Both the position numbers and the translations under genes were made by a program. DNA of 64,000 nt, from NCBI RefSeq assembly GCF_001305965.1, contig NZ_JXQC01000003.1, positions 682,001-746,000 of the forward strand. Reading direction: 5' to 3'. The notes under the pieces are model-generated. The model was given only the letters and a program-made list of their open reading frames with translations. It was not told where the DNA came from and made no database searches. Origin of the DNA: Erythrobacter sp. SG61-1L. Lineage in GTDB: Bacteria > Pseudomonadota > Alphaproteobacteria > Sphingomonadales > Sphingomonadaceae. This document shows, one piece after another, positions 13,941-22,305 of the stretch (position 1 is the first letter of the stretch; the number at the start of each line of letters is the position of its first letter).

Positions 13941-16004
13941 ATGGCAAACGGCGATATCATTCCCACGGTCACCTTCTGCCCCGCCGGCACCGGTGCGACG
14001 GCTAAGGCGAACGAACTCGGCATGCGGCCGATGCAGGCCCGCGCCTATGACAAGCGGGGCGAGCAGTACCTGCTGATCAAGTCGCCGCCAGCCTCTGGCA
14101 AGTCCCGCGCTCTCATGTTCATCGCGCTCGACAAGCTGACAAACCAGGGCGTGAAGAAGGCGATCGTCTGCGTGCCGGAGCGCTCGATCGGTGCGAGCTT
14201 TGCAAGCGAACCGCTCAGCAAGCATGGCTTTTGGGCCGACTGGGTGGTCGCCCCCCAGTGGAACCTGTGCAACACGCCCGGCGCGGACGATCCCAAGGTG
14301 GCCAAGTCCAAGGTCAAGGCCGTCGGCGAGTTTCTCGCCGGGGATGATCGGGTGCTGGTCTGCACCCACGCCACGTTCCGCTTCGCATTTGACGAGTTTG
14401 GTGTGGAGGCCTTCGACGATACTGTCATTGCCATCGACGAATTTCATCATGTCTCGGCGGATGCTGGCAACCGGCTTGGCGCCCAGCTTGCGCAGCTGAT
14501 CGGGCGCGACAAGGCTCACATCGTCGCCATGACCGGCAGCTATTTCCGGGGCGATGCCATCCCCGTGCTGGCGCCGGAAGATGAGGCGAAATTCGAGACC
14601 GTCACCTACACCTATTACGAGCAGCTCAACGGCTATGAGCATCTGAAGGTGCTCGACATCGGCTACAGCTTTTACATCGGCCGCTACACGGACAAGATCT
14701 CAGCGCTTCTGGACCCGACAGTGAAGACCATCGTCCACATTCCATCGGTCAATTCGCGCGAGAGCCTCAAGGACAAGCACCGCGAGGCCGAGGACATCAT
14801 GAACCACCTCGGTGACTGGCATGGCGTGGATCCAGACACGGGCTTCCATCTGGTGCGCACCGCTTCTGGCGGTACGATCAAGGTGGCCGACCTGGTCGAC
14901 GACGACGCGGCCAAGCGCGACAAGGTCGTGGCCTCGCTCAAATCGCCTGAAGCCCGGGCCAACCGGGATTTCGTCGACATTATCATTGCGCTTGGCATGG
15001 CCAAGGAAGGGTTTGACTGGATCTGGTGCGAGCATGCGCTAACTGTCGGCTATCGCTCCAGCCTGACCGAAATCATCCAGATCATCGGCCGCGCAACCCG
15101 CGACGCTCCCGGCAAGACGCGGGCGCGCTTCACCAACCTGATTGCCGAGCCAGCGGCAGACGATCCGCTCGTGGTCGATGCGATCAACGACTACCTCAAG
15201 GCAATTGCTGCCAGCCTGCTGATGGAGCAAGTGCTCGCGCCCCGGTTCGAGTTCACGCCGAAGGATGCCGGGTCGAAGGAAGGGTTCGACTACGGCGAAG
15301 ACGGCTACAAGCTCGGCGAGACCAATATCGGCGTCAACGCCCAGGGCCAGATGCATTTCGAGATCAAGGGCCTGAAGCTGCCGACCAGCATCGAGGCGAC
15401 GCGGATCTGCCGCGAGGACCTCAACGAGGTGATCGCCAACTTCGTGCAGGACAAGTCGGTGGTAGAACGCGGCATGTTCGATCCTGACGTAGTGCCCGAG
15501 GAACTGACCCAACTGAAGATGGGCAAGATCATCCGCGAGAAGTATCCCGAACTGAGCGCCGAAGACCAAGAGGCCGTGCGCCAGCATGCGATCGCGGCGA
15601 TGAACGTGACGCAGCAGGCCAAGGCCATGATGGGTGGAGACGTCGTTGACGGCGAGATCAAGGCGAACACCGCCTTCATCGACGGCGTCCGCAAGTTCGC
15701 GCTCAGCGTAACTGACCTCGACATCGATTTGATCGATCATGTCAATCCGTTCGACGCGACCATAGCGGTGATGGCCAAAGCCATGGACGAGAAGACGCTG
15801 CTCCAGGTGCAGGCGGTGATCAATGCCAAGAAGGACAAGCTGACATACGAGGATGCCCGGGCGCTGGCGGAGCGCGCGCTGGAGTTCAAGCGTGAGCGTG
15901 GTCGGCTGCCCTCGCTGACCTCGCAGGACGCCTGGGAGCGCAAGATGGCTGAGGGCATTGCCTTCCTTCAGCGCCATGCCGCAAAGGCCAGCGCTGATGG
16001 CTGA
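13941..16004 (+). CDS. SF2 helicase of the methyltransferase module
   Basis: A 687-residue superfamily 2 helicase/translocase. Motif I SPPASGKSRALM lies at about residues 47-58, motif II as IDEFHH (a DEFH variant of DEAH) at about 165, motif III MTGSYF at about 195, and motif VI QIIGRATRD at about 380-388. The C-terminal 300 residues are helical and family-specific (RQHAIAAMNVTQQAKAMMGGD...). It starts 5 nt after the methyltransferase and its end overlaps the GIY-YIG gene by 8 nt, so all three are co-expressed. By analogy with restriction translocases it may scan or unwind unmodified invading DNA. It has no nuclease domain of its own that I can see. Confidence 0.85.
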   Translation: MANGDIIPTVTFCPAGTGATAKANELGMRPMQARAYDKRGEQYLLIKSPPASGKSRALMFIALDKLTNQGVKKAIVCVPERSIGASFASEPLSKHGFWADWVVAPQWNLCNTPGADDPKVAKSKVKAVGEFLAGDDRVLVCTHATFRFAFDEFGVEAFDDTVIAIDEFHHVSADAGNRLGAQLAQLIGRDKAHIVAMTGSYFRGDAIPVLAPEDEAKFETVTYTYYEQLNGYEHLKVLDIGYSFYIGRYTDKISALLDPTVKTIVHIPSVNSRESLKDKHREAEDIMNHLGDWHGVDPDTGFHLVRTASGGTIKVADLVDDDAAKRDKVVASLKSPEARANRDFVDIIIALGMAKEGFDWIWCEHALTVGYRSSLTEIIQIIGRATRDAPGKTRARFTNLIAEPAADDPLVVDAINDYLKAIAASLLMEQVLAPRFEFTPKDAGSKEGFDYGEDGYKLGETNIGVNAQGQMHFEIKGLKLPTSIEATRICREDLNEVIANFVQDKSVVERGMFDPDVVPEELTQLKMGKIIREKYPELSAEDQEAVRQHAIAAMNVTQQAKAMMGGDVVDGEIKANTAFIDGVRKFALSVTDLDIDLIDHVNPFDATIAVMAKAMDEKTLLQVQAVINAKKDKLTYEDARALAERALEFKRERGRLPSLTSQDAWERKMAEGIAFLQRHAAKASADG

Positions 16005-17184
16005 ACTGAGCGACCTCGAACTGCTGGCGGAACTTGGCGTCGACATGACGCCCGAGGTGCAGCGCGCGCTCACGCCGCTGCAAGAGCGGATTGTCGCTGG
16101 GTTCGAGGACATTCAGCGCTTCGTTGCCGAGAATGGCCGGTTGCCGCAGCATGGCGATGACCGCGACATCTTTGAGCGGCTCTATGCCGTTCGTCTCGAC
16201 CAACTTCGCGGCATGCCGGAAGCGCGTGACCTGCTCGCGCCGCTTGATGCCGACGGCATTCTAGACGCAGCGACACTTGCAGCCGCACCTGCTGCGCTCG
16301 ACGACGAGGCCCTGCTCGCCGAACTCGGCATCGCGAGCGGTTCCGGCAACGACATTACTCGACTTCGCCACGTATCGTCGCGCACGGAGAAGCGGGCGGC
16401 CGAGGAGATAGCCAACCGTGAACCTTGCAAGGATTTCGCGGAATTCAAGGGACTGTTCGAGCGGGTGCAAGCGGACCTTAAGGCGGGAGCCCGGCAGGCC
16501 AAGGTGCTTGATCAGACCGAGGTCACCTTAGCGGAGATCCAGCCGGGCAACTTCTTCATCGTCGGCGGACAGCTTGCCTACATCGCCGGCTCGACCGAGG
16601 ATTTCGTTACCCAGTACGAGCGCAAGGACCGCCGTGTCCGCGTCATCTACGACAACGGAACCGAGGCGACAGTCCTGTCCCGATCCTTCCAGAAAGCGCT
16701 GTACCGGGACGACACGGCGCGCCGCATCACCGAGTTTAGTGCTGGGCCTTTGTTTGGCAATACTGCCGAGTCGGATGATCTTGCCAGCGGCACGATCTAC
16801 GTCCTGCGGAGCAAGTCAGCTCACCCTTACGTGGATCAGCACCGCGAGCTGATCCACAAGATCGGGGTCACGGGCCAACCTGTCGCAAGCCGGATCGCCA
16901 ATGCCCGCAATGACCCGACCTTCCTACTCGCCGATGTCGAAGTCGTTGCCGAGTACAAGCTCTACAACATTAATCGTAGCAAGCTTGAAGGACTGATTCA
17001 CCGCGCTCTTTCTCCAGCGCGGCTTGATCTGTCTGCTGGGGACCGGTTCGGCAAGACCGTCCAGCCCCGCGAATGGTTTCTCGTGCCGCTAAATGCGATC
17101 GACGAACTCGTGGCCCGGATCAGCGACGGGACGGTGACTGATCTTAGATATGATCGGGAGCAAGCACGCTTTATTTCGATCTGA
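15997..17184 (+). CDS. GIY-YIG (T5orf172-type) nuclease of the methyltransferase module
   Basis: A 395-residue protein. The C-terminal part (about residues 265-345) is a GIY-YIG-fold nuclease of the T5orf172 kind: TIYVLRSKS (GIY strand), ELIHKIGVTGQ (YIG strand), a following Arg (RIANARND), and the metal-binding Glu in KLEGLIHRAL. The N-terminal 250 residues are helical (ELLAELGVDMT..., DEALLAELGIAS..., a repeated LLAELG motif) and probably contact partners. I chose the ATG at 15997 because it overlaps the helicase stop. It is likely the cleaving subunit, since the methyltransferase lacks a nuclease motif. Confidence 0.83.
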   Translation: MAELSDLELLAELGVDMTPEVQRALTPLQERIVAGFEDIQRFVAENGRLPQHGDDRDIFERLYAVRLDQLRGMPEARDLLAPLDADGILDAATLAAAPAALDDEALLAELGIASGSGNDITRLRHVSSRTEKRAAEEIANREPCKDFAEFKGLFERVQADLKAGARQAKVLDQTEVTLAEIQPGNFFIVGGQLAYIAGSTEDFVTQYERKDRRVRVIYDNGTEATVLSRSFQKALYRDDTARRITEFSAGPLFGNTAESDDLASGTIYVLRSKSAHPYVDQHRELIHKIGVTGQPVASRIANARNDPTFLLADVEVVAEYKLYNINRSKLEGLIHRALSPARLDLSAGDRFGKTVQPREWFLVPLNAIDELVARISDGTVTDLRYDREQARFISI

Positions 17185-17385
17185 CGCTAAGCCAAACTTG
17201 GCCAATGTCACGCCATGCTATGGGGCCAGTAAAGCGCCATGCGAAATGGATATCGTCCGACACCGCCGCCATAGCCGTCGTTCAGCCGTTCAAATCGGTT
17301 TCACGAAACCTCCCGTTTGTTCATCAAGCTCTCACGGTGGACCGACCGGCCTGATCTGGGGACAAAGCTGTCGTGCCCCACGCCA

Positions 17386-18288
17386 CTATTCATTGCGCAA
17401 CTTGCGCCGCATCAGGTCGAAGGAATCTTCAACCTCGTCTTCGTCCATCCACGTCCGCTTTTCGGCTCGACCAAGATGCAGCAGCGAGATCGTGAAATCG
17501 TAGTGGTCGGAGACGAGGGCGATTTCCTCACATGGCTCGGCCAACCATACGTCTGCGCCATGCTCGATTGCGCCCTTGCTATTCAGAGGATCGGAGCGCG
17601 CGGCGAGGGACAGAGCGGGCACCGCAATCGGTGGGCGGCCAACCGTCTTGAAATATGCACCGGTCTTGAGCGCACGATCACTCGATCTTGCCCAAAGAAT
17701 ATAGCCGTCTCGCGAAACGACGAGCACGGACCGGCGCTCGGTGAATTGAAGCCAACGTAACGTCGCCGCTATCAGCGAAACGTCGTATCTCGCAGCGCAA
17801 GCGCCGATCTCATCAAGGGTGGGTTTCGCTTTTGGGTCGATTTGTCTGCGGAAATCATCGAGAGGCATAAGCAGGCCGACGGCAAATTCGTTAGCCTGTT
17901 GCTCGATCTGTGCGTATTCGCTGTCCCAGCGCACCATGTCCTGGTCGCCGCATTCCATCCCATCGGGATATGCAAGGCGGTGAAGCAGGTAGTGACCGAA
18001 CTCATGTCCCAGCGTGAAATTGATCCGGCCTGGCGACCTGATCGCATCGTTGTAAACGATCCCCCAACCTTTCTTCGCCGATGGGGCGCGGTAGAGCGCG
18101 CCATCGAACCCCGGCAAGGACGCACCCTTCACCAGCGTGATCGGGTCGTCAGGGAAACGCTGCCTTGAATATTCCTTGGCGAGCTGTGGAATGTTGACCG
18201 GAAAACGCTCCGGTGCATCGCCGTAGACTGCATTGAGCATTGTCGTGATGGAGTTTGCCCAGCGTTGCGGCGACCAGCTCTTGGTCAT
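17386..18288 (-). CDS. ImmA/IrrE family metallopeptidase
   Basis: A 300-residue zinc metallopeptidase. The HEFGHYLLH motif (H95, E96, H99) with the downstream EQQANEFAVGLLMP helix supplying the third ligand is the IrrE/ImmA signature. In this family the protease usually cleaves a partner XRE repressor, such as ImmR, and so induces the genes it represses. The partner is just upstream: the XRE gene ends within its start (overlap 4 nt). The C-terminal half (about 180-300) is an additional domain with no motif I recognise. A likely role is sensing a stress or infection signal and inactivating the XRE protein. Confidence 0.88.
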   Translation of the reverse strand: MTKSWSPQRWANSITTMLNAVYGDAPERFPVNIPQLAKEYSRQRFPDDPITLVKGASLPGFDGALYRAPSAKKGWGIVYNDAIRSPGRINFTLGHEFGHYLLHRLAYPDGMECGDQDMVRWDSEYAQIEQQANEFAVGLLMPLDDFRRQIDPKAKPTLDEIGACAARYDVSLIAATLRWLQFTERRSVLVVSRDGYILWARSSDRALKTGAYFKTVGRPPIAVPALSLAARSDPLNSKGAIEHGADVWLAEPCEEIALVSDHYDFTISLLHLGRAEKRTWMDEDEVEDSFDLMRRKLRNE

Positions 18289-18608
18289 GTATCCTCATCC
18301 CAAAGCTTTATGATCTGACGCACTTTTGCCTTCGTTGCGGAATCCATCTTTCGATATTGACGATAAAAACGCGCATCGGCCGCATCTTCCTGCGAGAGTT
18401 CATCACCTTCGTCGAGTAAAAACTCGATTGTCGTTTCAAGTTGTTCGGCAATTTTTGCGAGTTTTTCCGCAGACGGCCTTGGAGGGTTCTTGTTTTCCAG
18501 CTCCCATATATAGCTTTTGCTCGACCCCGTTAAATCGGCGAGCTTGTCCAGCGTCAATCCTTTCTCTTTGCGCAACTTACGAATCTTTTCCCCAAGGATA
18601 TTTGCCAA
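18285..18608 (-). CDS. XRE-family repressor, partner of ImmA/IrrE
   Basis: A 107-residue regulator with an N-terminal HTH (GEKIRKLRKEKGLTLDKLADLTGSS) and a helical C-terminus (ARFYRQYRKMDSATKAKVRQIIKLWDEDT) typical of ImmR-like substrates. I propose a TTG start at 18608 because GGAG lies 8 nt upstream. The frame also allows an ATG at 18683, giving 132 residues, but that N-terminus would lie over the operator and promoter. It is co-transcribed with the ImmA/IrrE gene and divergent from the cyclase operon. Direct repeats at 18632 and 18688 are candidate binding sites. Confidence 0.8.
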   Translation of the reverse strand: MANILGEKIRKLRKEKGLTLDKLADLTGSSKSYIWELENKNPPRPSAEKLAKIAEQLETTIEFLLDEGDELSQEDAADARFYRQYRKMDSATKAKVRQIIKLWDEDT

Positions 18609-18631
18609 AACCGCTTCTCCCGCCTTGCTGC

Positions 18632-18707
18632 GTTCGGTGTAGAGGTATTTTATAGGCTTGACTGCCGAATAGCAACTGTGCAAGCATGTTCGGAGTAGAG
18701 GTATAAT
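18632..18707. promoter_or_regulatory. divergent promoter with direct-repeat operator
   Basis: A 17-bp direct repeat GTTCGG(T/A)GTAGAGGTAT occurs at 18632-18648 and 18688-18704. The second copy runs into a perfect -10 TATAAT (18702-18707) facing the DUF2188/cyclase operon. On the minus strand TATAAAAT (18645-18652) next to the first copy can serve the XRE-ImmA pair. Repeats covering both promoters suggest one regulator, most simply the XRE protein. Confidence 0.6.
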
Positions 18708-18739
18708 GTGTGCCTCGCGAGCTTTACGGAGCGCAGTTC

Positions 18740-18973
18740 ATGGGCAAAGGGCCAAAGTCCCACCACGTCGTACCAAATCCAAACGGCGGATGGGACGTGA
18801 AACGGGGTGGAGCAGGACGCGCGAGCGTACATGCGGACACCAAGCGGGAAGCTATCGATCGGGGGCGCGAGATCAGCCGCAATCAGGGCACCGAATTCCG
18901 CATCCACAATAAGGATGGCCGCATCGCCAGCAGCGACAGCCATGGCAACGATCCCAATCCGCCAAAGGGCTGA
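18740..18973 (+). CDS. DUF2188 domain protein
   Basis: A 77-residue very basic protein, MGKGPKSHHVVPNPNGGWDVKRGGAGRASVHADTKREAIDRG.... The pattern HHVVPN-x-xGGWDVKR-x-G...A-x-x-x-A-x-x-x-GREIS-x-x-x-G-x-E-x-x-IH-x-x-xGRI is the DUF2188 family, small proteins that resemble double-stranded RNA/DNA-binding folds. It is the first gene of the cyclase/TIR operon, with ACGGAG upstream of the ATG and 52 nt to the next gene. Its role is unknown; it could be a nucleic-acid sensor or simply a stress protein. Confidence 0.8.
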   Translation: MGKGPKSHHVVPNPNGGWDVKRGGAGRASVHADTKREAIDRGREISRNQGTEFRIHNKDGRIASSDSHGNDPNPPKG

Positions 18974-19025
18974 TTGCGGTCAACAATGGAAGCGCAGCCT
19001 ATGATGCTGCGGAGAGTGAGGTAGA

Positions 19026-20603
19026 ATGGCCTGGAATCAGGAACGTGCAGCACTACGCATCCAGCGGTTCAAAGAGACCGTTCCGCAAGGCGAAATTGTC
19101 GTCGAGGATTTTGCCCGGTATCTGGGTGAGAGGCGACTCCTGAAGGCGAGCGGTGGGCTTACCGACGATAAGCTCGCAATTCTTCGTGTACCCCGCAACC
19201 GCGCCATCACAACGCACGGTGCGCATATCTATGCGAACCTCATCGATTTCAACGGTGTCCTTGAAGACGCTGGCATTGAGACCGAAGCGAGCCATCGGCG
19301 CGCTTTGGAATTCCTGCATACACACTACAGTGCCTGCGACAGCCTTATCGATGAATTCGAAATCCAGCGCGTCGATTTCCACGGCTCACGTCTCCATGCT
19401 GTCGTGCTCACCCCCGAAGGGCGAGAGAACGAACCGGAGCGCATTCGCAAGGCAATCTCTTTTGCAGCGGCATTTCGCCAGATGGTCGAACGCCTCGGCA
19501 ACGATTTTCCCGAGTTTCAAACGGCGGTGCGGGTCGGCATAGACAGCGGTCCGGCGGTGGCAATCGATAGCGGCAAGCGTGACGAGCCCGACCCCCTTTT
19601 CATCGGTAGCCCTGCAAACCATGCGGCCAAGCTCGCTGACGGAGACGAAGAAGGCATCTTTCTCAGCAATCGTGTGCAGCACGCGAGAGACCAGAACGCG
19701 CCAACTTCCTTCACCGCTCTAACAAAGGCCGTGGAAACAGGATTTCTGCAAGAGGGCGTCAGTGCCCGAGGCCAGACATTCGATGCCGACGCGCGTCTGG
19801 CGAAAGCCTATATTGATTTTGAAACTCAGATGAAGCGCCGCGAATTTCCCGAGCAGGCTTCAGATGCAGCTTTCCGCTTTCACCATAAGGAACCGCCGCT
19901 CAAGGACATCGTGTTTGCCGAGCATCCCCCCAGCAACGCGATACGCATGCCACTGGCCTCGATATTCGCAGACATCGACGGTTTCACTGCCTATGTGGAT
20001 CACGCCATCCAGACCGGAAATGTAGCTGAAGCCGTTGCCAATCTGCATGTGCTCCGCGCCGAGATGGCGGCTGTGCTGCGGGAAGATTTTGGGGGCCGCA
20101 AAGTGCGCTTCGTCGGCGATTGTGTGCACGGACTTCTCGCAGAGGGAAATTCTCGCGAGACCAACGCGATGGATTCCATCCGTGCCTCAGTGAACGCGGC
20201 AGGTGGTATTCGTTCCTCCTTCGATCTTTGCAAGATGGCCTTGCCAGGTATCGCGGGCCTCGGCCTTGCCATCGGCATCGACTTCGGCCCGACACCAATC
20301 TGCCGCATCGGGCTTCGCGGTGCGGCCAGCGTCAGGACTGCGACAAGCCGCGCCACCTGCGTTTCGGAGAACGAACAGCGCCGGTGCACAGGAACGGAAA
20401 CCGCGATAGGCGAGAAGGCCTATGCGGTTGCGCCTGCCGTCGTTCGGCAAATCTTTGGGAGTGAGCGCGTCATTTCCAACATGGATTATGATGCGTCGGC
20501 AATGCTTCTGGGAACAATGGCATCGCCTTACATTTCGTCTGTGCAGGCGGAGCCGATGCGCGCGCACGCACCCGAGCCAATGAGGGCACATGCGAAGCTG
20601 TGA
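19026..20603 (+). CDS. tandem class III nucleotide cyclase, first half degenerate
   Basis: A 525-residue protein with two cyclase homology domains. Domain 1 (about residues 63-210: IYANLIDFNG..., VDFHGSRLHAV, VRVGIDSG, IGSPANHAAKLA) keeps the fold, but its metal-binding Asp positions are N71 and S121. Domain 2 (about 308-450: IFADIDGFT with D316, VRFVGDCVHG with D365, AIGIDFG) keeps both Asp. This resembles the C1/C2 pairing of mammalian adenylyl cyclase, where only one half binds metal. It should make a cyclic mononucleotide; base specificity cannot be read from the sequence. The C-terminus has a repeated EPMRAHA. The next gene starts at its stop codon, so it is co-translated with the E2-like protein. 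Confidence 0.8.
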   Translation: MAWNQERAALRIQRFKETVPQGEIVVEDFARYLGERRLLKASGGLTDDKLAILRVPRNRAITTHGAHIYANLIDFNGVLEDAGIETEASHRRALEFLHTHYSACDSLIDEFEIQRVDFHGSRLHAVVLTPEGRENEPERIRKAISFAAAFRQMVERLGNDFPEFQTAVRVGIDSGPAVAIDSGKRDEPDPLFIGSPANHAAKLADGDEEGIFLSNRVQHARDQNAPTSFTALTKAVETGFLQEGVSARGQTFDADARLAKAYIDFETQMKRREFPEQASDAAFRFHHKEPPLKDIVFAEHPPSNAIRMPLASIFADIDGFTAYVDHAIQTGNVAEAVANLHVLRAEMAAVLREDFGGRKVRFVGDCVHGLLAEGNSRETNAMDSIRASVNAAGGIRSSFDLCKMALPGIAGLGLAIGIDFGPTPICRIGLRGAASVRTATSRATCVSENEQRRCTGTETAIGEKAYAVAPAVVRQIFGSERVISNMDYDASAMLLGTMASPYISSVQAEPMRAHAPEPMRAHAKL

Positions 20604-20609
20604 GTGGCC

Positions 20610-21332
20610 ATGCCATCCCGTCATTTAGAAGGCAAATGCCCCGCCTGGTTTTCGATAGAAACATCGTCGCCGCTGTTTCTTGTAGGCACAGCGTATGTGC
20701 CCGGCACTCTCTGGTCGGGCTCCGGCGTCAAATTGCACATACAGGGATATTCGACGCTCAGCGTTAGGGAAGAATCTCCCGGCACAAAATTCCCGGCCCG
20801 TTGTCCCGAACGCCACATACAACGCGATCAGACCTTTTGTCTGGGCCTGCATACTCTCGAAGTGGTATCGGACGAGACGGCCATTCAATGGTGGGAGCAA
20901 CTAAGACAGTACCTTTGCTGCCAGTCGATTGCCGAAAAGACAGGTATCTGGCCGCCAGCGCACGCGCTCGACCATGGCGGTGCAGGCGAATGGCACGAAA
21001 AGGCGCTCATCGCGGCACGCGAGCTTGGCTTTGAAGAGGAATACGCCGCCGCCTATCTGGGCGAGCCCTCATGGATAACCGATCCCAATCTTCGTTTTTT
21101 CGACAAGAAGGGCAACCCGATCAACGGTCGGGCGCCATGCCCAAGAGGGTGCAAGCACAAAAGTCGTCGCAAGTGGCCGATTGTGCGCAAGGATTGCAAG
21201 AAGCGGACGCTAATGCTGGAACTTGTCTCTTGTGAGCAGAAGAGGAAGTTTCATCTTGAAAAATACTGGAAGGATGCCCGCGCTTTGGGCGAAACTTGTT
21301 GCGGTAAAATGAAGTTGTGCGGATTACGCTGA
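20610..21332 (+). CDS. E2-like (ubiquitin-conjugating-fold) cysteine-rich protein
   Basis: A 240-residue protein. The segment PERHIQRDQTFCLGLH (about residues 66-81) matches the E2 active-site pattern (HPNI-x-x-x-G-x-x-CL), with C77 as candidate catalytic cysteine and His in place of the usual Asn. A preceding strand-rich part (PLFLVGTAYVPGTLWS...) fits the E2 beta sheet. From residue about 170 on there is a Cys-rich tail (CPRGCKHK, RKDCKK, SCEQKR, ETCCGKMKLCG) that looks metal binding. I recall prokaryotic E2 domain-associated Cys-rich proteins of this type. GTG at 20604 directly after the previous stop is an alternative start. No E1-like or deubiquitinase gene is next to it. Function unproven. 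Confidence 0.5.
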   Translation: MPSRHLEGKCPAWFSIETSSPLFLVGTAYVPGTLWSGSGVKLHIQGYSTLSVREESPGTKFPARCPERHIQRDQTFCLGLHTLEVVSDETAIQWWEQLRQYLCCQSIAEKTGIWPPAHALDHGGAGEWHEKALIAARELGFEEEYAAAYLGEPSWITDPNLRFFDKKGNPINGRAPCPRGCKHKSRRKWPIVRKDCKKRTLMLELVSCEQKRKFHLEKYWKDARALGETCCGKMKLCGLR

Positions 21333-21349
21333 AAGGATTGGAGAATACT

Positions 21350-22285
21350 ATGGGCGCATTGCTGGATAGATTTAGTGGAGACGAAAAAAAAGTCAGGCTC
21401 ATAGAAGCGGTTTGCGGCCAGGATTTGGTCGCGAATGACAAGGACCTTGCCGAACAGATCGTTGCCGCCGGGGTGTTGCAGGAAATTGCCGATGGCGATG
21501 TCATCATCAAGCAAGGCGACTGGGACGACGACCTGTTTCTCATTCTTGCCGGAAAGATGCAGATCACCATCAACGGGCGTCCGCAGGCGGTACGCGAGGC
21601 TGGTACGCATGTAGGGGAGCTTACTGGTACATCCCCAGCGCGGCCACGCACGGCTACCGTTTCGGCGATCGGCGAGGCGCTAGTACTTCGCCTCAAGCGC
21701 ACTGCGCTGGATGAGATTACACGCGATAGCCCTGCCTATTTGAAGCGGATGCTTGATGTGGTCGCAGGACGGCTTGACGAGCGAAACAAGGGCATTGGGC
21801 AAACAAATGACATTCCCAGAATTTTCGTGATTTCGTCATCTGAGAAGATCGGTATCGCGAATGAAATCGTGCGAAATCTCGATTCCAAGGAAATTGCAGT
21901 TCAACTGTGGGATAAAGGGACATTCGGCATTTCCGATTATCCCATAAGCTCGCTGATGGACGCGATTGAATCGTCCGACTTCACGATTGCCGTTGTCGGT
22001 GCGGATGACACCCTCACCATGCGAGGCGAAACCCATCAAGTTGCTCGCGACAATGTCCACCTCGAATTTGGGATTTCTCTCGGTGTGCTGGGGCGTCGGC
22101 GATCAATGCTTCTGGTTTGCGCCGATGACGGCGTTCGTCTGCCGAGCGATGCCGCAGGTTTGACCACGTTGCGATATCGGACCGGCTCCGATGATGAAAT
22201 GAAGCGCACGGTGCGCAACGCCTGCATTGAAGCGAAGGAGCACATTGAAAAGGAAGGCGTGTTCACCGACAGGCGCGCCTGCTGA
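21350..22285 (+). CDS. cNMP-binding TIR-like effector (PycTIR-like)
   Basis: A 311-residue two-domain protein. Residues about 35-125 form a cyclic-nucleotide-binding domain: the DVIIKQGDWDDDLFLILAGKMQI barrel and the phosphate-binding cassette GELTGTSPARPRTATV. Residues about 153-290 form a TIR-like domain (RIFVISSSEKIGIANEIVRNL..., VVGADDTLTMRG, RDNVHLEFGISLGVLG) with Glu of HLEFG as candidate catalytic residue for NAD cleavage. The same architecture is known for Pycsar effectors (PycTIR), which deplete NAD when cUMP or cCMP is made after phage infection. I chose the ATG at 21350 because GGAG lies about 7 nt upstream. The cyclase follows after 20 nt. Confidence 0.88.
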   Translation: MGALLDRFSGDEKKVRLIEAVCGQDLVANDKDLAEQIVAAGVLQEIADGDVIIKQGDWDDDLFLILAGKMQITINGRPQAVREAGTHVGELTGTSPARPRTATVSAIGEALVLRLKRTALDEITRDSPAYLKRMLDVVAGRLDERNKGIGQTNDIPRIFVISSSEKIGIANEIVRNLDSKEIAVQLWDKGTFGISDYPISSLMDAIESSDFTIAVVGADDTLTMRGETHQVARDNVHLEFGISLGVLGRRRSMLLVCADDGVRLPSDAAGLTTLRYRTGSDDEMKRTVRNACIEAKEHIEKEGVFTDRRAC

Positions 22286-22305
22286 TTGCTTGATGTGAGG
22301 TCCGA

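Noticed and set aside
11182-17184. Calling the methyltransferase/helicase/GIY-YIG triplet BREX or DISARM.
   Set aside because: BREX-type PglZ/BrxC and DISARM-type DrmA/B proteins are absent.
18609-18683. Longer N-terminus (ATG at 18683) of the XRE repressor.
   Set aside because: It would cover the direct-repeat operator and promoter and adds residues outside the XRE domain; the TTG at 18608 has a good RBS.
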